34,239 nucleotides of DNA from Bacillus sp. EB600 (GCF_024494385.1 NZ_JAEVLT010000045.1:1-34239); one strand, 5' to 3'. Shown: positions 8,849-16,134, counted from the stretch's first letter. Notes: generated from the sequence alone by a model not told the origin. Translations and numbers: made by a program.

Positions 8849-9075
8849 GGTGCTTCCCCCATTTCGCATCAGCTAAATACAGCTTCAAAAATAAATATAT
8901 AAAATCCAGCATGAAATCCAAAAATAAGTTTTCTGCTATCTCTTTTTGCAATTTCCTAATCCATTTATATACATGAACTACCTTATATTTTAACACAAAT
9001 ATCCAATTTGGTTATTAAGTGTTATTCAAGAAAATGGCCCATTACATAAAGAAAAAAGCGTATTCTTTATGCAAA

Positions 9076-9096
9076 ATTGCGCCCGATTGTTGAAGA
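9076..9096 (+). repeat. GCCCGATTGTTGAA repeat, copy B
   Basis: ATTGCGCCCGATTGTTGAAGA, same orientation as copies A and C. It lies between the PLD-like gene and the HIRAN/HipA pair. Confidence 0.6.
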
Positions 9097-9135
9097 TAAG
9101 TATTATAAAGTTGCACATAATCGTTATTGATGCGA

Positions 9136-9166
9136 AAAATCCCGACTGTTAATCAGCCGGGATTTT
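9136..9166 (-). terminator. Terminator after the HIRAN gene
   Basis: AAAATCCCG and CGGGATTTT pair, and the stem extends inward through CTG/CAG across one mismatch. It lies about 40 nt after the stop at 9205 on the minus strand. T-rich on both sides, it may work in both directions. Confidence 0.75.
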
Positions 9167-9204
9167 ATCATTTACCATGCAATTTTTATTAGATTAATGA
9201 ATTA

Positions 9205-9945
9205 TTATTGCATTACTGGAATCAATTCATCCGCTGTAGTACCCTGTATTGAAGGTATTTCGCATTCAAAGTCCACTTTTAACCACCAATGTGGTGAGGA
9301 TTTTTCGTTTATATAGGAAACTCGAACTAACGGTTCTACTTCCCTTTCCAGTAAAGAAAAGATAGCTTTACTGTAAAAAGTAGGAACATACCCTAAGTGA
9401 ATTCCCCCTAGAGTAAATATACCCACTGCATTGGGATCTGCCGGATTTGTAGGTTCTTGAACTAATTTTAATGGACTATTGATCGCAAGCCACCTATGCC
9501 ATCCCTCTGGTAAATTTCGATGACGCATTCCGTGAACAAAAAAACTGGAATGTAATTTACCATCTTCCTCAAGGCGCAATGGTTGCTCAAAAGAATACGT
9601 ATCGCTAGCTAAACGACCTCGAGTTTGTTGAAGCAAGTCCATTTTTGAAGAGTTTTCATCTAATCCCAAATCAACTAGAATCGCTTTAAAATCCGCACGA
9701 TCAATCGAGGGCAGCCGACGATCAAACGCTGGGAAAAGGTGTTTAGAACGATAAACCTTATCTGCAATCGGGAACGCTGGATGCAACATATAGTCATTGT
9801 CTAAAGCATCTTTTAACTTTCGTTGCCCTGTATTCGTATAAGAAAATTCATAATTACCGTCGAAGTGAGAAAGGGTACCTATATGGTAAAATAAACGGCT
9901 TTTTTTATTCTGCCATACAACTAGTAGCGTATGAACTTTACTCAT
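9205..9945 (-). CDS. HIRAN-domain protein, partner of HipA-type kinase
   Basis: 246 residues. The N-terminal half ('LLVVWQNKKSRLFYHIGTLS' ... 'YEFSYTNTGQ') resembles the small N-terminal subdomain of HipA toxins. The C-terminal half holds a HIRAN domain (about 155-235) with the typical 'EPTNPADPNAVGI' and 'HLGYVPTFYSKAI' strands; HIRAN domains bind DNA ends. The start is 4 nt after the kinase stop, and its AGGAGG site lies inside the end of the kinase gene, so the two are translated together. This is a split HipA arrangement: the small subdomain on one chain, the kinase core on another. A role as regulator or antitoxin-like partner is inferred from context. Confidence 0.75.
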   Translation of the reverse strand: MSKVHTLLVVWQNKKSRLFYHIGTLSHFDGNYEFSYTNTGQRKLKDALDNDYMLHPAFPIADKVYRSKHLFPAFDRRLPSIDRADFKAILVDLGLDENSSKMDLLQQTRGRLASDTYSFEQPLRLEEDGKLHSSFFVHGMRHRNLPEGWHRWLAINSPLKLVQEPTNPADPNAVGIFTLGGIHLGYVPTFYSKAIFSLLEREVEPLVRVSYINEKSSPHWWLKVDFECEIPSIQGTTADELIPVMQ

Positions 9946-9949
9946 TTAT

Positions 9950-10822
9950 TTATTCCTCCTTTCCAATCCATTCTAAAATTTTCTTCCTACGAAAAGGTAT
10001 TATATTCAATAACCATTCTTTCTTTGCTTTACTTAAAACATCTAAGGAATTAATAAATTTAGAATACCTCATTATGTCAAATTCAGCTAGCTTTTTAGCG
10101 CTTTCTTCAAACTCTATCGGAAAATGCTCACTAATATAGGTTATTGTGTCTTTGGCTTTAACACTTTTATTTTCAAATAAACCTGCTTTAACCCTAGCAT
10201 TCTTAGTGTATTTGTTCATTTCCTGCTCGCTCACTGCTTTAAACTTAAGCTGATCTTCATCAAAACGAAAACCTAAAGAGGCTCCGTTATCGTATATTGG
10301 AGAAAATTTCGCTCCAATGGTAGGTAAAAATAATAACTGCCAATTATAAGGGTGCCTATCTTGATTACCTATAAGAATATCAAACAATTGCATATCTATA
10401 AATTCTGATTTCATAAATTCCCAATGTGGAAATTTCTGAATCATTTGGAATCCTTGATGAATAAGCTCTAAATTCTTCCATTCACATTCTTGTACCTCTT
10501 TATACTCTTCAACCAACTCGGTTAATAAAGCGCCGCCTTCTTCAGCCATTAATGCATCGTATTCCTCAACAAAATTTCGAAGTAGACAACCTCTTTTCCC
10601 TTTTCTAATCACCATTTCAACTTTCATCATTTCGAGGCCAAGAATTTTTCCAATTTCAGCAGCTATCAACTCGGTGATATCTTCCCATGAAACGCCTACT
10701 TCAAATGGTCTTGGGTATTTTATTAAGTATTTTAAGCCTTCTGGAGACCTTAGTTCCTCTTTCTCCAAGGTGCTTTTACCACCATAACCAATGTGTTCCC
10801 AATCAGTGATATCTCTTAGCAC
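9950..10822 (-). CDS. HipA-type Ser/Thr kinase core
   Basis: 290 residues of HipA-like C-terminal kinase fold without the usual N-terminal subdomain. Visible motifs: 'GYGGKST' near residues 12-18 as ATP-contacting loop, Lys35 in 'YLIKYP', the catalytic loop 'GNQDRHPYN' with Asp155 and Asn160, and the metal-binding 'IYDNGAS' with Asp178. All key residues are present, so activity is likely. HipA kinases phosphorylate targets such as glutamyl- or tryptophanyl-tRNA synthetase and halt growth; the target here is unknown. No HipB-type HTH antitoxin is adjacent. It is the first gene of a two-gene operon with the HIRAN protein. Confidence 0.78.
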   Translation of the reverse strand: MLRDITDWEHIGYGGKSTLEKEELRSPEGLKYLIKYPRPFEVGVSWEDITELIAAEIGKILGLEMMKVEMVIRKGKRGCLLRNFVEEYDALMAEEGGALLTELVEEYKEVQECEWKNLELIHQGFQMIQKFPHWEFMKSEFIDMQLFDILIGNQDRHPYNWQLLFLPTIGAKFSPIYDNGASLGFRFDEDQLKFKAVSEQEMNKYTKNARVKAGLFENKSVKAKDTITYISEHFPIEFEESAKKLAEFDIMRYSKFINSLDVLSKAKKEWLLNIIPFRRKKILEWIGKEE

Positions 10823-11189
10823 TGCTGATCGTCCTTATCTTATTTTAAATTAATATAAATTTTACCATATTCTGGACAATAATCAAAGTTAATATTGCTT
10901 ATGAAATGTGCTGGCCACTATCTCGTTACTTCGCAATATCTTCCTATTACGCAATATTAGAGTTACTTCACAATCTGGCCCGTTTGTTGAAGAATACAAA
11001 GACTTAACCAAGTAATCTCCACAAAGCTAGCTTCAGTTCATTTATAATAATTTTTTGAGAAAATGAACTATACTCTCAGGTACAACCTATTGATTCATCG
11101 CTAGGAAATAATTAAAAAAATAAATTTGTATATAAAACTTGGGAGAATGAAAGAGTATTCCCATTGATAAATAGCCTTTGCTCCCGAAG
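10823..11189. other. Intergenic region upstream of kinase operon, with repeat copy C
   Basis: No coding sequence seen. The left part should hold the promoter of the kinase/HIRAN operon. Repeat copy C is at 10972-10993. The rest is AT-rich without clear structure. Confidence 0.45.
10972..10993 (+). repeat. GCCCGTTTGTTGAA repeat, copy C
   Basis: AATCTGGCCCGTTTGTTGAAGA differs from the A/B core by one base. It lies upstream of the kinase/HIRAN operon, closing the bracket formed by A and B. Confidence 0.55.
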
Positions 11190-11217
11190 TATTTTTGACG
11201 AGTTTCTTCTATATATA
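11190..11217. repeat. 28-bp repeat, copy 1
   Basis: TATTTTTGACGAGTTTCTTC plus TATATATA matches 15689-15716 at 27 of 28 positions. The sequence diverges on both sides. Read on the minus strand, it contains codons for 'EETRQK', possibly the start of a lost transposase. Confidence 0.7.
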
Positions 11218-11228
11218 GTTAAATACTT

Positions 11229-11567
11229 TTAAAGGTTTCCTTCATATTCTTTAACTAACTTATAAAAAGTCGTCCTTTTCATGTCTAATTCTTCCATAGC
11301 CTTAACAGCAGGAATCTCTCCTTTTTTCCAACGACGATATACTTTTTCAAATTCTTCTGTAATCTTAGCTTTCGGCCGTCCAAACTTTACCCCTATTTGT
11401 AAAGCCACATCTATTCCTTCACGCTGCCGTTTTCGAATTCGGTTTCGTTCGTCTTCAGCCATCCAAGAAAGAATTTGTAAAGCCAGATCAGCAATAAAAG
11501 TAACTAAGCTATCTTTAAATTGAGTGGTATCCAATAAAGGCATAACAACGGGGCTTTTCGATAGCTG
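11229..11567 (-). pseudogene. Serine resolvase, truncated C-terminal half
   Basis: The readable part holds the long E-helix ('SWMAEDERNRIRKRQREGID'), then 'VALQIGVKFGRPKAKITEEF' and a C-terminal Hin-type HTH ('KAMEELDMKRTTFYKLVKEY'). The catalytic N-terminal half with the active serine is missing. An in-frame TAA lies just before 'QLSKSPVV', so the gene is cut there. It matches about residues 90-200 of the intact resolvase 13222-13833, but the two are distinct. It follows the HTH gene 11685-12692 on the same strand, repeating the arrangement at 4.3-5.4 kb. Confidence 0.8.
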
Positions 11568-11684
11568 TTATAAGATTGGCCGCATTGTTTGTTGTTTGTT
11601 GCCACCTTCTCATTGAGTGGAACCTTGTTGCTTCCGCCATTTTGGTTGCCACTCTTCTTCTCTTGAGTCTGAGCTGGTTCTAGA

Positions 11685-12692
11685 TCATTTTCTCTCTATA
11701 CGCCTCTGAACCGCGTCTTTTAAACTTTGTATGATAAACTCTTCTTGTGTCACCCCTTCTATATCTGCATACTCCTTTACCTGATCTTTTAATTGGGTTG
11801 ATCCATAAGCCACAAAGGACACCAAATCGCTATCCAGAACAACACCATTCGGTCTGCAGATCATTTTTCCTTCTACAAGGCTGTTGTTCAACAAGTCTAT
11901 TTCATCACGATGTTCAGCTTTATCAAACGGAAGAAGAATTGGTTTCATTTCGATCTTAATTTCACCATCCGACACTTCCAACTTCATGTTATTTGGGCCT
12001 GCGATCCGATAGAATTGATCAATCAAATCAAAAATGAGCGATTTCACCTGCTTAGGTTTGGCGAATTTAAACACCAAGGATCCTTTTTTGTTATTGACGA
12101 CCCCCTCGCCCAATTCAATGACAGGTTGGAACTCCTGCTGCTTTATATCTTCGATCAAAATCTCCCTCTCCCGGTTGGTCAAGACCTTGCCATTCCCGGC
12201 TCCATCCCACTCCATGATCCGGGCAAATTCACCTGTCACCTTGTTCTCGAACGGTTGGAATAAAAAATATCCCGTTTTCTTATCAAAGAATTTCTCCCTT
12301 CCCTTCACCCGGTTAAAAAGATGGAGGTTTGCGTCCAGATCTTCTTTTTTTACGAAAAACGTATCAATGTTTCGATACGGCTTCATGACGGCCGGAAGTT
12401 CCCCGGATTTCATCTTACTGATGACGGTGGAAGGTGAAACTTTAATATTGAATCCCTCTAAATAAGCAATGATATCTTTGGTCGTGAATCCTGGCTTTTT
12501 CAGCTCACTCTCGACCCTTTCCACTTCTTCCGCACGGAAGAGATAGGTTCCGTCCATTTTCCACGTCTCTTTATTCCAGGGAGTGACCCTCCCTTCTTTG
12601 ACGTAGTTATATATGGTTTGTTCTGTGACTCCCAACGTTTCTGCTACTTCTTTGGTTGTCAGTCCCAAATTGATAGTTTCCATCATAATCAT
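11685..12692 (-). CDS. HTH/ribbon-helix-helix DNA-binding protein (second copy type)
   Basis: 335 residues. The N-terminal MerR/excisionase-like HTH is 'TTKEVAETLGVTEQTIYNYV' (about 12-31). A second HTH-like unit lies around 72-100 ('TTKDIIAYLEGFNIKVSPST'). The C-terminal 45 residues ('DQVKEYADIEGVTQEEFIIQ...') look like a ribbon-helix-helix. The plan matches 4472-5437, although sequence similarity is limited to the terminal domains. It is followed by a truncated resolvase and preceded by an AT-rich spacer with inverted repeats. A plasmid or island maintenance role (partition, replication control) is plausible but unproven. Confidence 0.6.
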   Translation of the reverse strand: MIMMETINLGLTTKEVAETLGVTEQTIYNYVKEGRVTPWNKETWKMDGTYLFRAEEVERVESELKKPGFTTKDIIAYLEGFNIKVSPSTVISKMKSGELPAVMKPYRNIDTFFVKKEDLDANLHLFNRVKGREKFFDKKTGYFLFQPFENKVTGEFARIMEWDGAGNGKVLTNREREILIEDIKQQEFQPVIELGEGVVNNKKGSLVFKFAKPKQVKSLIFDLIDQFYRIAGPNNMKLEVSDGEIKIEMKPILLPFDKAEHRDEIDLLNNSLVEGKMICRPNGVVLDSDLVSFVAYGSTQLKDQVKEYADIEGVTQEEFIIQSLKDAVQRRIERK

Positions 12693-12938
12693 CCATTCTC
12701 CTTACATATATACTATTCTATCACTGAAAAATAATAGAAACAATAAACGACGATAGTATGTTATTTATGAATATATTTTTATTAAATATGTTATTTAACA
12801 CATAACTAGACTTTTAATTTAAAGATGGCATAAATAATATATTTTATTGTATTTAATTTCGTTTTAATGATTATTTATGTGCATTTCACTTTATTATGTA
12901 AAAGTCATGTTAAATCCCTAAAAATGGACTATTTTTGT

Positions 12939-13000
12939 GTTCAAATGAGAGTACACCCTGACAGAACAAAACCAATGTATAGATTTGTTCAAACAGACTT
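12939..13000 (-). repeat. Dispersed repeat, copy 1 (inverted relative to 20133-20208)
   Basis: Its reverse complement holds AGTCTGTTTGAACA and, further on, TTGTTCTGTCAGGGTGTACT. Both blocks recur in the same order at 20133-20208 with a few changes and a different gap. Probably an old IS terminus; the element is not identified. Confidence 0.5.
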
Positions 13001-13047
13001 TATTCAAATAGGGGTGATCCCCTTCCTACTTGGACTATAATAAAAAA

Positions 13048-13079
13048 ATAGCTTCACAGCCGTTATGACCGGAAGCTAT
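13048..13079 (-). terminator. Terminator after the resolvase gene
   Basis: ATAGCTTC and GAAGCTAT form the stem, and the loop can add a CGGTCATAACGG hairpin. The T-tract on the minus strand (complement of the A-run 13042-13048) fits termination of 13222-13833. Confidence 0.7.
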
Positions 13080-13221
13080 CAAATAGGACAAACCAAGATT
13101 TATTTAAGCAACTGCAAAGATGAAAGGGAATTGTAAGTAAATAGAAGTTTTGGAAAATGAAAAGCTCATTTCCTGCCGGCAAATACACTGGATAGGAAAT
13201 AAATAAAAAAGCACTCACACA

Positions 13222-13833
13222 TCAATGTTGAGGGCTAAGCGTTTCTTCATATTCCTTTGCTATCCGGTAAAATGTACTCCTAGGCACGTTAACCTTCTTC
13301 ATAGCCTCAACTGCTGTTATCTCATTATCTTTCCATTGTTTGTATGCTTGTTCAAACTCTTGAGTAATTTCAGTTTTTGGTCTGCCCAGGTGTTTCCCTT
13401 GAGCTTTTGCTACCGCAATCCCCTCAGCCTGCCTTGTCTTGATTTCCTCACGTTCTTTTTCGGCGAATGCAGTAAGAAGAGTCAAAATGATTGTTTGTAT
13501 TGCTCGCTTCATAACATCGTCATGTTCATTGCCGGTGTTAATCATAGACTCCTTTATGAAACGCAGCTGTACTCCATTTTCTACAAACCATTTATATTCC
13601 TTCATTGTGTCATCCATATTCCGTCCCATCCGAGTAATGGAATCAAATACAACCGTATCTCCTTCACGCACCATTTGTTTTAATAATTGATACTGAGGAC
13701 GTTCAAAGTTTTTACCGCTGGCCTTATCAATGAATATGTCCCGTTCTTCAATTCCTTCCTTCCTCATAGTCTCCATTTGTCTGGCTTCGTTTTGTTCTTT
13801 TGATGATACACGGACATAACCGAATATTTTCAT
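13222..13833 (-). CDS. Serine recombinase (resolvase/invertase), intact
   Basis: 203 residues. The catalytic domain begins with 'GYVRVSSKEQ' (nucleophile Ser10, Arg8) and carries Arg68 and Arg71 in 'SITRMGRN'. The E-helix region is 'LLTAFAEKEREEIKTRQAEG', followed by 'GRPKTEITQEF' and the C-terminal HTH 'MKKVNVPRSTFYRIAKEYEE'. The length is normal for Tn3/Hin-type enzymes and no key residue is missing. Directly upstream lie paired inverted repeats that look like its own binding sites. In this class such genes resolve cointegrates or plasmid dimers, or invert segments. It may serve as multimer resolution system if the region is a plasmid. Confidence 0.92.
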   Translation of the reverse strand: MKIFGYVRVSSKEQNEARQMETMRKEGIEERDIFIDKASGKNFERPQYQLLKQMVREGDTVVFDSITRMGRNMDDTMKEYKWFVENGVQLRFIKESMINTGNEHDDVMKRAIQTIILTLLTAFAEKEREEIKTRQAEGIAVAKAQGKHLGRPKTEITQEFEQAYKQWKDNEITAVEAMKKVNVPRSTFYRIAKEYEETLSPQH

Positions 13834-13897
13834 ATGTATCGAATCTACCTTTCTATGGAATATTTGTTACTTGTTGTCTTAACTATATATCAATCTA

Positions 13898-14018
13898 TCC
13901 CAAAAGGTCAATCGCGATTTTGGGACATTCCAAAAATGTTTTTATAACCTTTTAGGACTCAAAAAACGTTGATCTTATAGGGAGTATGTAACTATCCCGA
14001 AAGGTGTACCTTTTGAGA
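13898..14018. promoter_or_regulatory. Candidate res site of the serine recombinase
   Basis: Two imperfect palindromes lie upstream of the resolvase gene. TCCCAAAA (13898-13905) pairs with TTTTGGGA (13918-13925), spanning 28 bp. TCCCGAAAGGT (13995-14005) pairs with ACCTTTTGAGA (14008-14018), spanning 24 bp. AACCTTTTAGGACTCAAAA between them may be a third, weaker subsite. Several subsites of related sequence next to the gene are the usual plan of a res site. Confidence 0.55.
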
Positions 14019-14040
14019 ATAATGTTTTAATAGAAATAAA

Positions 14041-14070
14041 AAACCGAAGTCCCTTAAGGAACTTCGGTTT
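14041..14070 (-). terminator. Strong hairpin terminator
   Basis: A perfect 10-bp stem, AAACCGAAGT / ACTTCGGTTT, with CCTTAAGG in the loop. It sits at the stop codon of the small minus-strand gene 14070-14216. Confidence 0.75.
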
Positions 14071-14216
14071 TAGTCATTTTTTATCTTATCTCGAATCAAA
14101 CGATAAATTTGAGGAGTATTTAATTCAAACCATTTACCTTTATATTTGGTTAGGGCAAAAGTGCCACCTAGGCCCAGGCTCCATTCCTGTTTTACAAAGA
14201 GAGACAGGACCCGCAT
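14070..14216 (-). CDS. Small hypothetical protein (48 aa)
   Basis: The start at 14216 is chosen because AAGGCAGG lies 5 nt upstream; a longer GTG version from 14261 has no clear site. The product ('MRVLSLFVKQEWSLGLGGTF', then 'KYKGKWFELNTPQIYRLI') is basic and aromatic-rich, with no signal peptide or known domain. It ends exactly at a strong terminator, which supports it as a real gene. Function unknown. Confidence 0.45.
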   Translation of the reverse strand: MRVLSLFVKQEWSLGLGGTFALTKYKGKWFELNTPQIYRLIRDKIKND

Positions 14217-14749
14217 GGAATCCTGCCTTCTTGAAGGGGAATGCTTCATATTTTCGTTCACTTAGATCTCTTTCTTTGATAAACACCTCATTTTTTAAAA
14301 TGTTTGTGTTTGTATAAAGAGTGACCTTTGTTCAAGCTGACCATCCCCTTGTATTCTTTATATGTTTCTCATCGTATAAAGCTCGGATGACGGTAGAACG
14401 TTAGGAAGCTGATCAATTGAAACGGAACTTGTCTGCGATAGACACCTCATTTCAATATTTGATGATTTTCATCATCACTTTTTGTTCCCCTTCGAATATT
14501 ATGATACCCGTTTTGACAGATAACTATATCCTAAAGATATTATTAATAATAAAAACATTAAAACACCCAGACAGACCACAGTACAAAGAGCAGTTTAGTG
14601 TACCTTTATAAACAAACGCAGCCAAGCCAGAGGTAAGTACCGTTATATAGACCCTGTGTTAGTTCATTTGATACATACCGTGAAAATTCTGGGGAAAAAT
14701 TATGCATTGGTTACCATTAATGAAACTAAAGTAAAAGAAGTTACCATTG
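14217..14749. other. Intergenic region without a clear gene
   Basis: Short open frames on both strands have no ribosome binding site or known domain. Near the right end is an imperfect tandem repeat, GTTACCATTAATGAAACTAA then GTTACCATTGATGAAAGTAA (about 14710-14760), just before the metalloprotease remnant. The sequence is probably decayed. Confidence 0.4.
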
Positions 14750-15190
14750 ATGAAAGTAAAGAGTAGTGAATTATGTGAAAATCATTTAATTAGTGAGGAA
14801 ATACGGACAGTGTTAATCAATTTGCCATCAGGTCCAAGACAAGTTAAGTACTCAGTGATTAATGGTTTAGCAATCTTTGAAGGCGATATTATTCTGGGTA
14901 GTGTCGAGGAAATGGAAAATTCAATGAGAAATGATGGAATACGACTCACTGGTGAACAATTTCTATGGCCAGACGGAATTATTCCTTACAAAATTGATCT
15001 GAGTCTTACAAATAAAGGACGTGTGACAGATGCTATTTCCCATTGGGAACATCGGACTTTCATCAGATTTGTAGCACAAACCATCGAAACCAACTATGTT
15101 ACCTTCAGACCAGGCGAAGATTGTTCATCATTCACAGGAATGCGTAGAGGGGAACAATTATAAACCCCGCAGACGATTGTATTACAGGAT
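14750..15190 (+). pseudogene. Astacin-like (M12A) metalloprotease, broken
   Basis: The frame starts at ATG 14750 (an in-frame TTG at 14747 precedes it). It reads a pro-region with 'VINGLAIFEGDIILG', then 'WPDGIIPYKIDLSL', 'RVTDAISHWEHRT' and 'NYVTFRPGEDCSSFTG', the N-terminal half of bacterial M12A proteases of about 270 residues. The frame stops at 15163. The next frame continues with 'NPADDCITG' and then breaks off. The zinc motif HExxHxxGxxH is lost, so no activity is possible. The pro-region shape fits secreted or self-activated enzymes. Confidence 0.7.
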
Positions 15191-15347
15191 GAGGAAACTA
15201 GTAAGAAAATTCCTAATTTCATTAGTTCACGGTCAATCTCCTTTTTTAATACAAATGTTACTACATTGTTCCTGTCCATTAATTAGACTGTAAACAAACA
15301 ATGATATATTTAAATTCCTAGATCAGTTTGAGCCCTAAACATAGCAT

Positions 15348-15374
15348 GAAGCCCGGTCAATCCAACCGGGCTTC
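15348..15374. terminator. GC-rich hairpin
   Basis: GAAGCCCGG and CCGGGCTTC form a perfect 9-bp stem with a 9-nt loop. The T-tract is poor on both sides. It may end transcripts from the lost protease gene. Confidence 0.5.
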
Positions 15375-15441
15375 CTCCTATTTTGACGTTTCCTCTCACA
15401 ATGTGCATTTTTTGAAAATTTCTTTAAGATTACATCCTACA

Positions 15442-15475
15442 AAAAAGGCTTTCCTGTTTTCAGGAAAACCTTTTT
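15442..15475 (+). terminator. Long hairpin terminator
   Basis: AAAAAGGCTTTCCTG and CAGGAAAACCTTTTT pair over 15 bp with one mismatch (G-U in RNA) and a TTTT loop, followed by TGTATT. T-runs exist on both strands, so it may be bidirectional. Confidence 0.7.
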
Positions 15476-15688
15476 GTATTCTATTACTTGTTTGTTCCCA
15501 AACGAAATGTACTAAACTTATATGCTACTTTTCTTTCGTACTCCTTAATTTACTTAGATCATCTCTCGCAGCATTAAACTTTCGGCATAGCTTCAACAGC
15601 ATCCGGCAAGTCTCCTCACTTTTTCAATGTCATTATTGGTTGCTTTCAACATCTACTTTAAGGGGTGCAGTTCACGATGAATAAAGGC

Positions 15689-15716
15689 TATTTTTGACGA
15701 GTTTCTTCTATATGTA
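15689..15716. repeat. 28-bp repeat, copy 2
   Basis: Matches 11190-11217 at 27 of 28 bases. On the minus strand it follows the structured RNA region and AGGAGGAG, a ribosome binding site. It may therefore be the first codons of a lost mobile-element gene ('EETRQK'). Confidence 0.7.
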
Positions 15717-15905
15717 TCTCCTCCTAAAATTCTATTAACCGGTAACCCCTATTCCTCCATGTAGTTTCATAGCTTCGCTTGTTATACGAGATCCAAGTCC
15801 CAACCAGCCTCAATCATGTTTCTACAAGTAGGGGGCGAACTGTTTAGTTGACGGGATCAAGTCCCACGGGTGCGGACGTTCTACCCCGGCTACGGTTATC
15901 ATATA
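15717..15905 (-). ncRNA. Structured mobile-element RNA candidate (omega/bridge-RNA type)
   Basis: On the minus strand this 190-nt non-coding stretch is GC-richer than its surroundings and folds well by eye. GTAG-CC-GGGG pairs with CCCCCTAC. Inside it GAAC pairs with GTTC, capped by GGGACTTGATCCC. A second arm, TGTAG/CTACA, encloses a similar loop GGGACTTGGATCTC. The two arms share the GGGACTTG(G)ATCYCGT motif. It ends with AGGAGGAG before the 28-bp repeat, as if leading into a gene. This layout fits RNAs encoded upstream of IscB (HEARO/omega RNA) or IS110 (bridge RNA). No IscB or IS110 gene remains. The identity is not settled. Confidence 0.4.
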
Positions 15906-15919
15906 TCGATATAAAAAAT

Positions 15920-15948
15920 GGTCAACCAGAAATATTTTCTGGCTGACC
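15920..15948 (-). terminator. Hairpin bordering the RNA candidate
   Basis: GGTCA-A-CCAGAAA pairs with TTTCTGG-C-TGACC. On the minus strand it is followed by TTTTTTAT, a good terminator tail, just upstream of the RNA candidate. Confidence 0.65.
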
Positions 15949-16091
15949 TTATAATACGAACGCTACCCGTTTGTTTAGGTACATTTCTTCACATTCTACG
16001 TAGTCATAAAAATATAATTATATATTTCTCGTTCAAACTAACTCATTCGGGTGTACACATTTCGACTAAATCCTTTTAAATCCACTTTTGA

Positions 16092-16097
16092 TATAAT
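16092..16097 (+). promoter_or_regulatory. -10 box of a small plus-strand gene
   Basis: TATAAT in TTTTGATATAATAGTG, 38 nt before the small ORF start. No good -35 box is seen at the proper distance. Confidence 0.4.
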
Positions 16098-16134
16098 AGT
16101 GTTAATGGAAAATTTATCAAAGGGAGCAATTTAC

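Larger units (their letters stand above)
8849..9204. other. Intergenic region with repeat copy B and terminator
   Basis: No coding sequence seen. It carries the presumed promoter of the PLD-like gene near its left end, repeat copy B at 9076-9096, and a terminator hairpin at 9136-9166. Confidence 0.5.
12693..13221. other. AT-rich region upstream of the HTH gene
   Basis: No gene seen. The part next to the HTH gene is very AT-rich and carries an inverted repeat GCATAAATAAT ... ATTATTTATGTGC (about 12828-12883). Further on are a 60-bp repeat shared in inverted orientation with about 20.1 kb (12939-13000) and a terminator hairpin (13048-13079). Confidence 0.45.
15191..15716. other. Region of terminators and IS relics
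   Basis: No intact gene. It contains two hairpins (15348-15374 and 15442-15475), a stretch on the minus strand recalling a resolvase tail, an IS3/IS150-like terminus (AGGGGTGCAGTTCA at about 15662-15675) and copy 2 of the 28-bp repeat (15689-15716). Confidence 0.4.

Noticed and set aside
7944..10993. CRISPR array, because of repeated short motifs
   Set aside because: Only three copies, spaced more than 1 kb apart with genes between; no spacer pattern and no cas genes.
12034..12465. Plus-strand frame of 143 codons
   Set aside because: Antisense to the HTH protein gene, with no domain and no start signal.
13225..13683. Plus-strand frame of 152 codons
   Set aside because: Antisense to the intact serine resolvase; composition typical of a shadow frame.
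14417..14611. Plus-strand frame of 64 codons, partly hydrophobic
   Set aside because: No ribosome binding site or homology pattern; probably chance in AT-rich DNA.
15328..15684. Plus-strand frame of 118 codons
   Set aside because: It runs through two hairpins and an IS relic; not protein-like.
16060..16077. Shared TTTCGACTAAATCC motif with about 25806
   Set aside because: Only two copies of 14-16 bp with unrelated surroundings; may be chance in AT-rich DNA.
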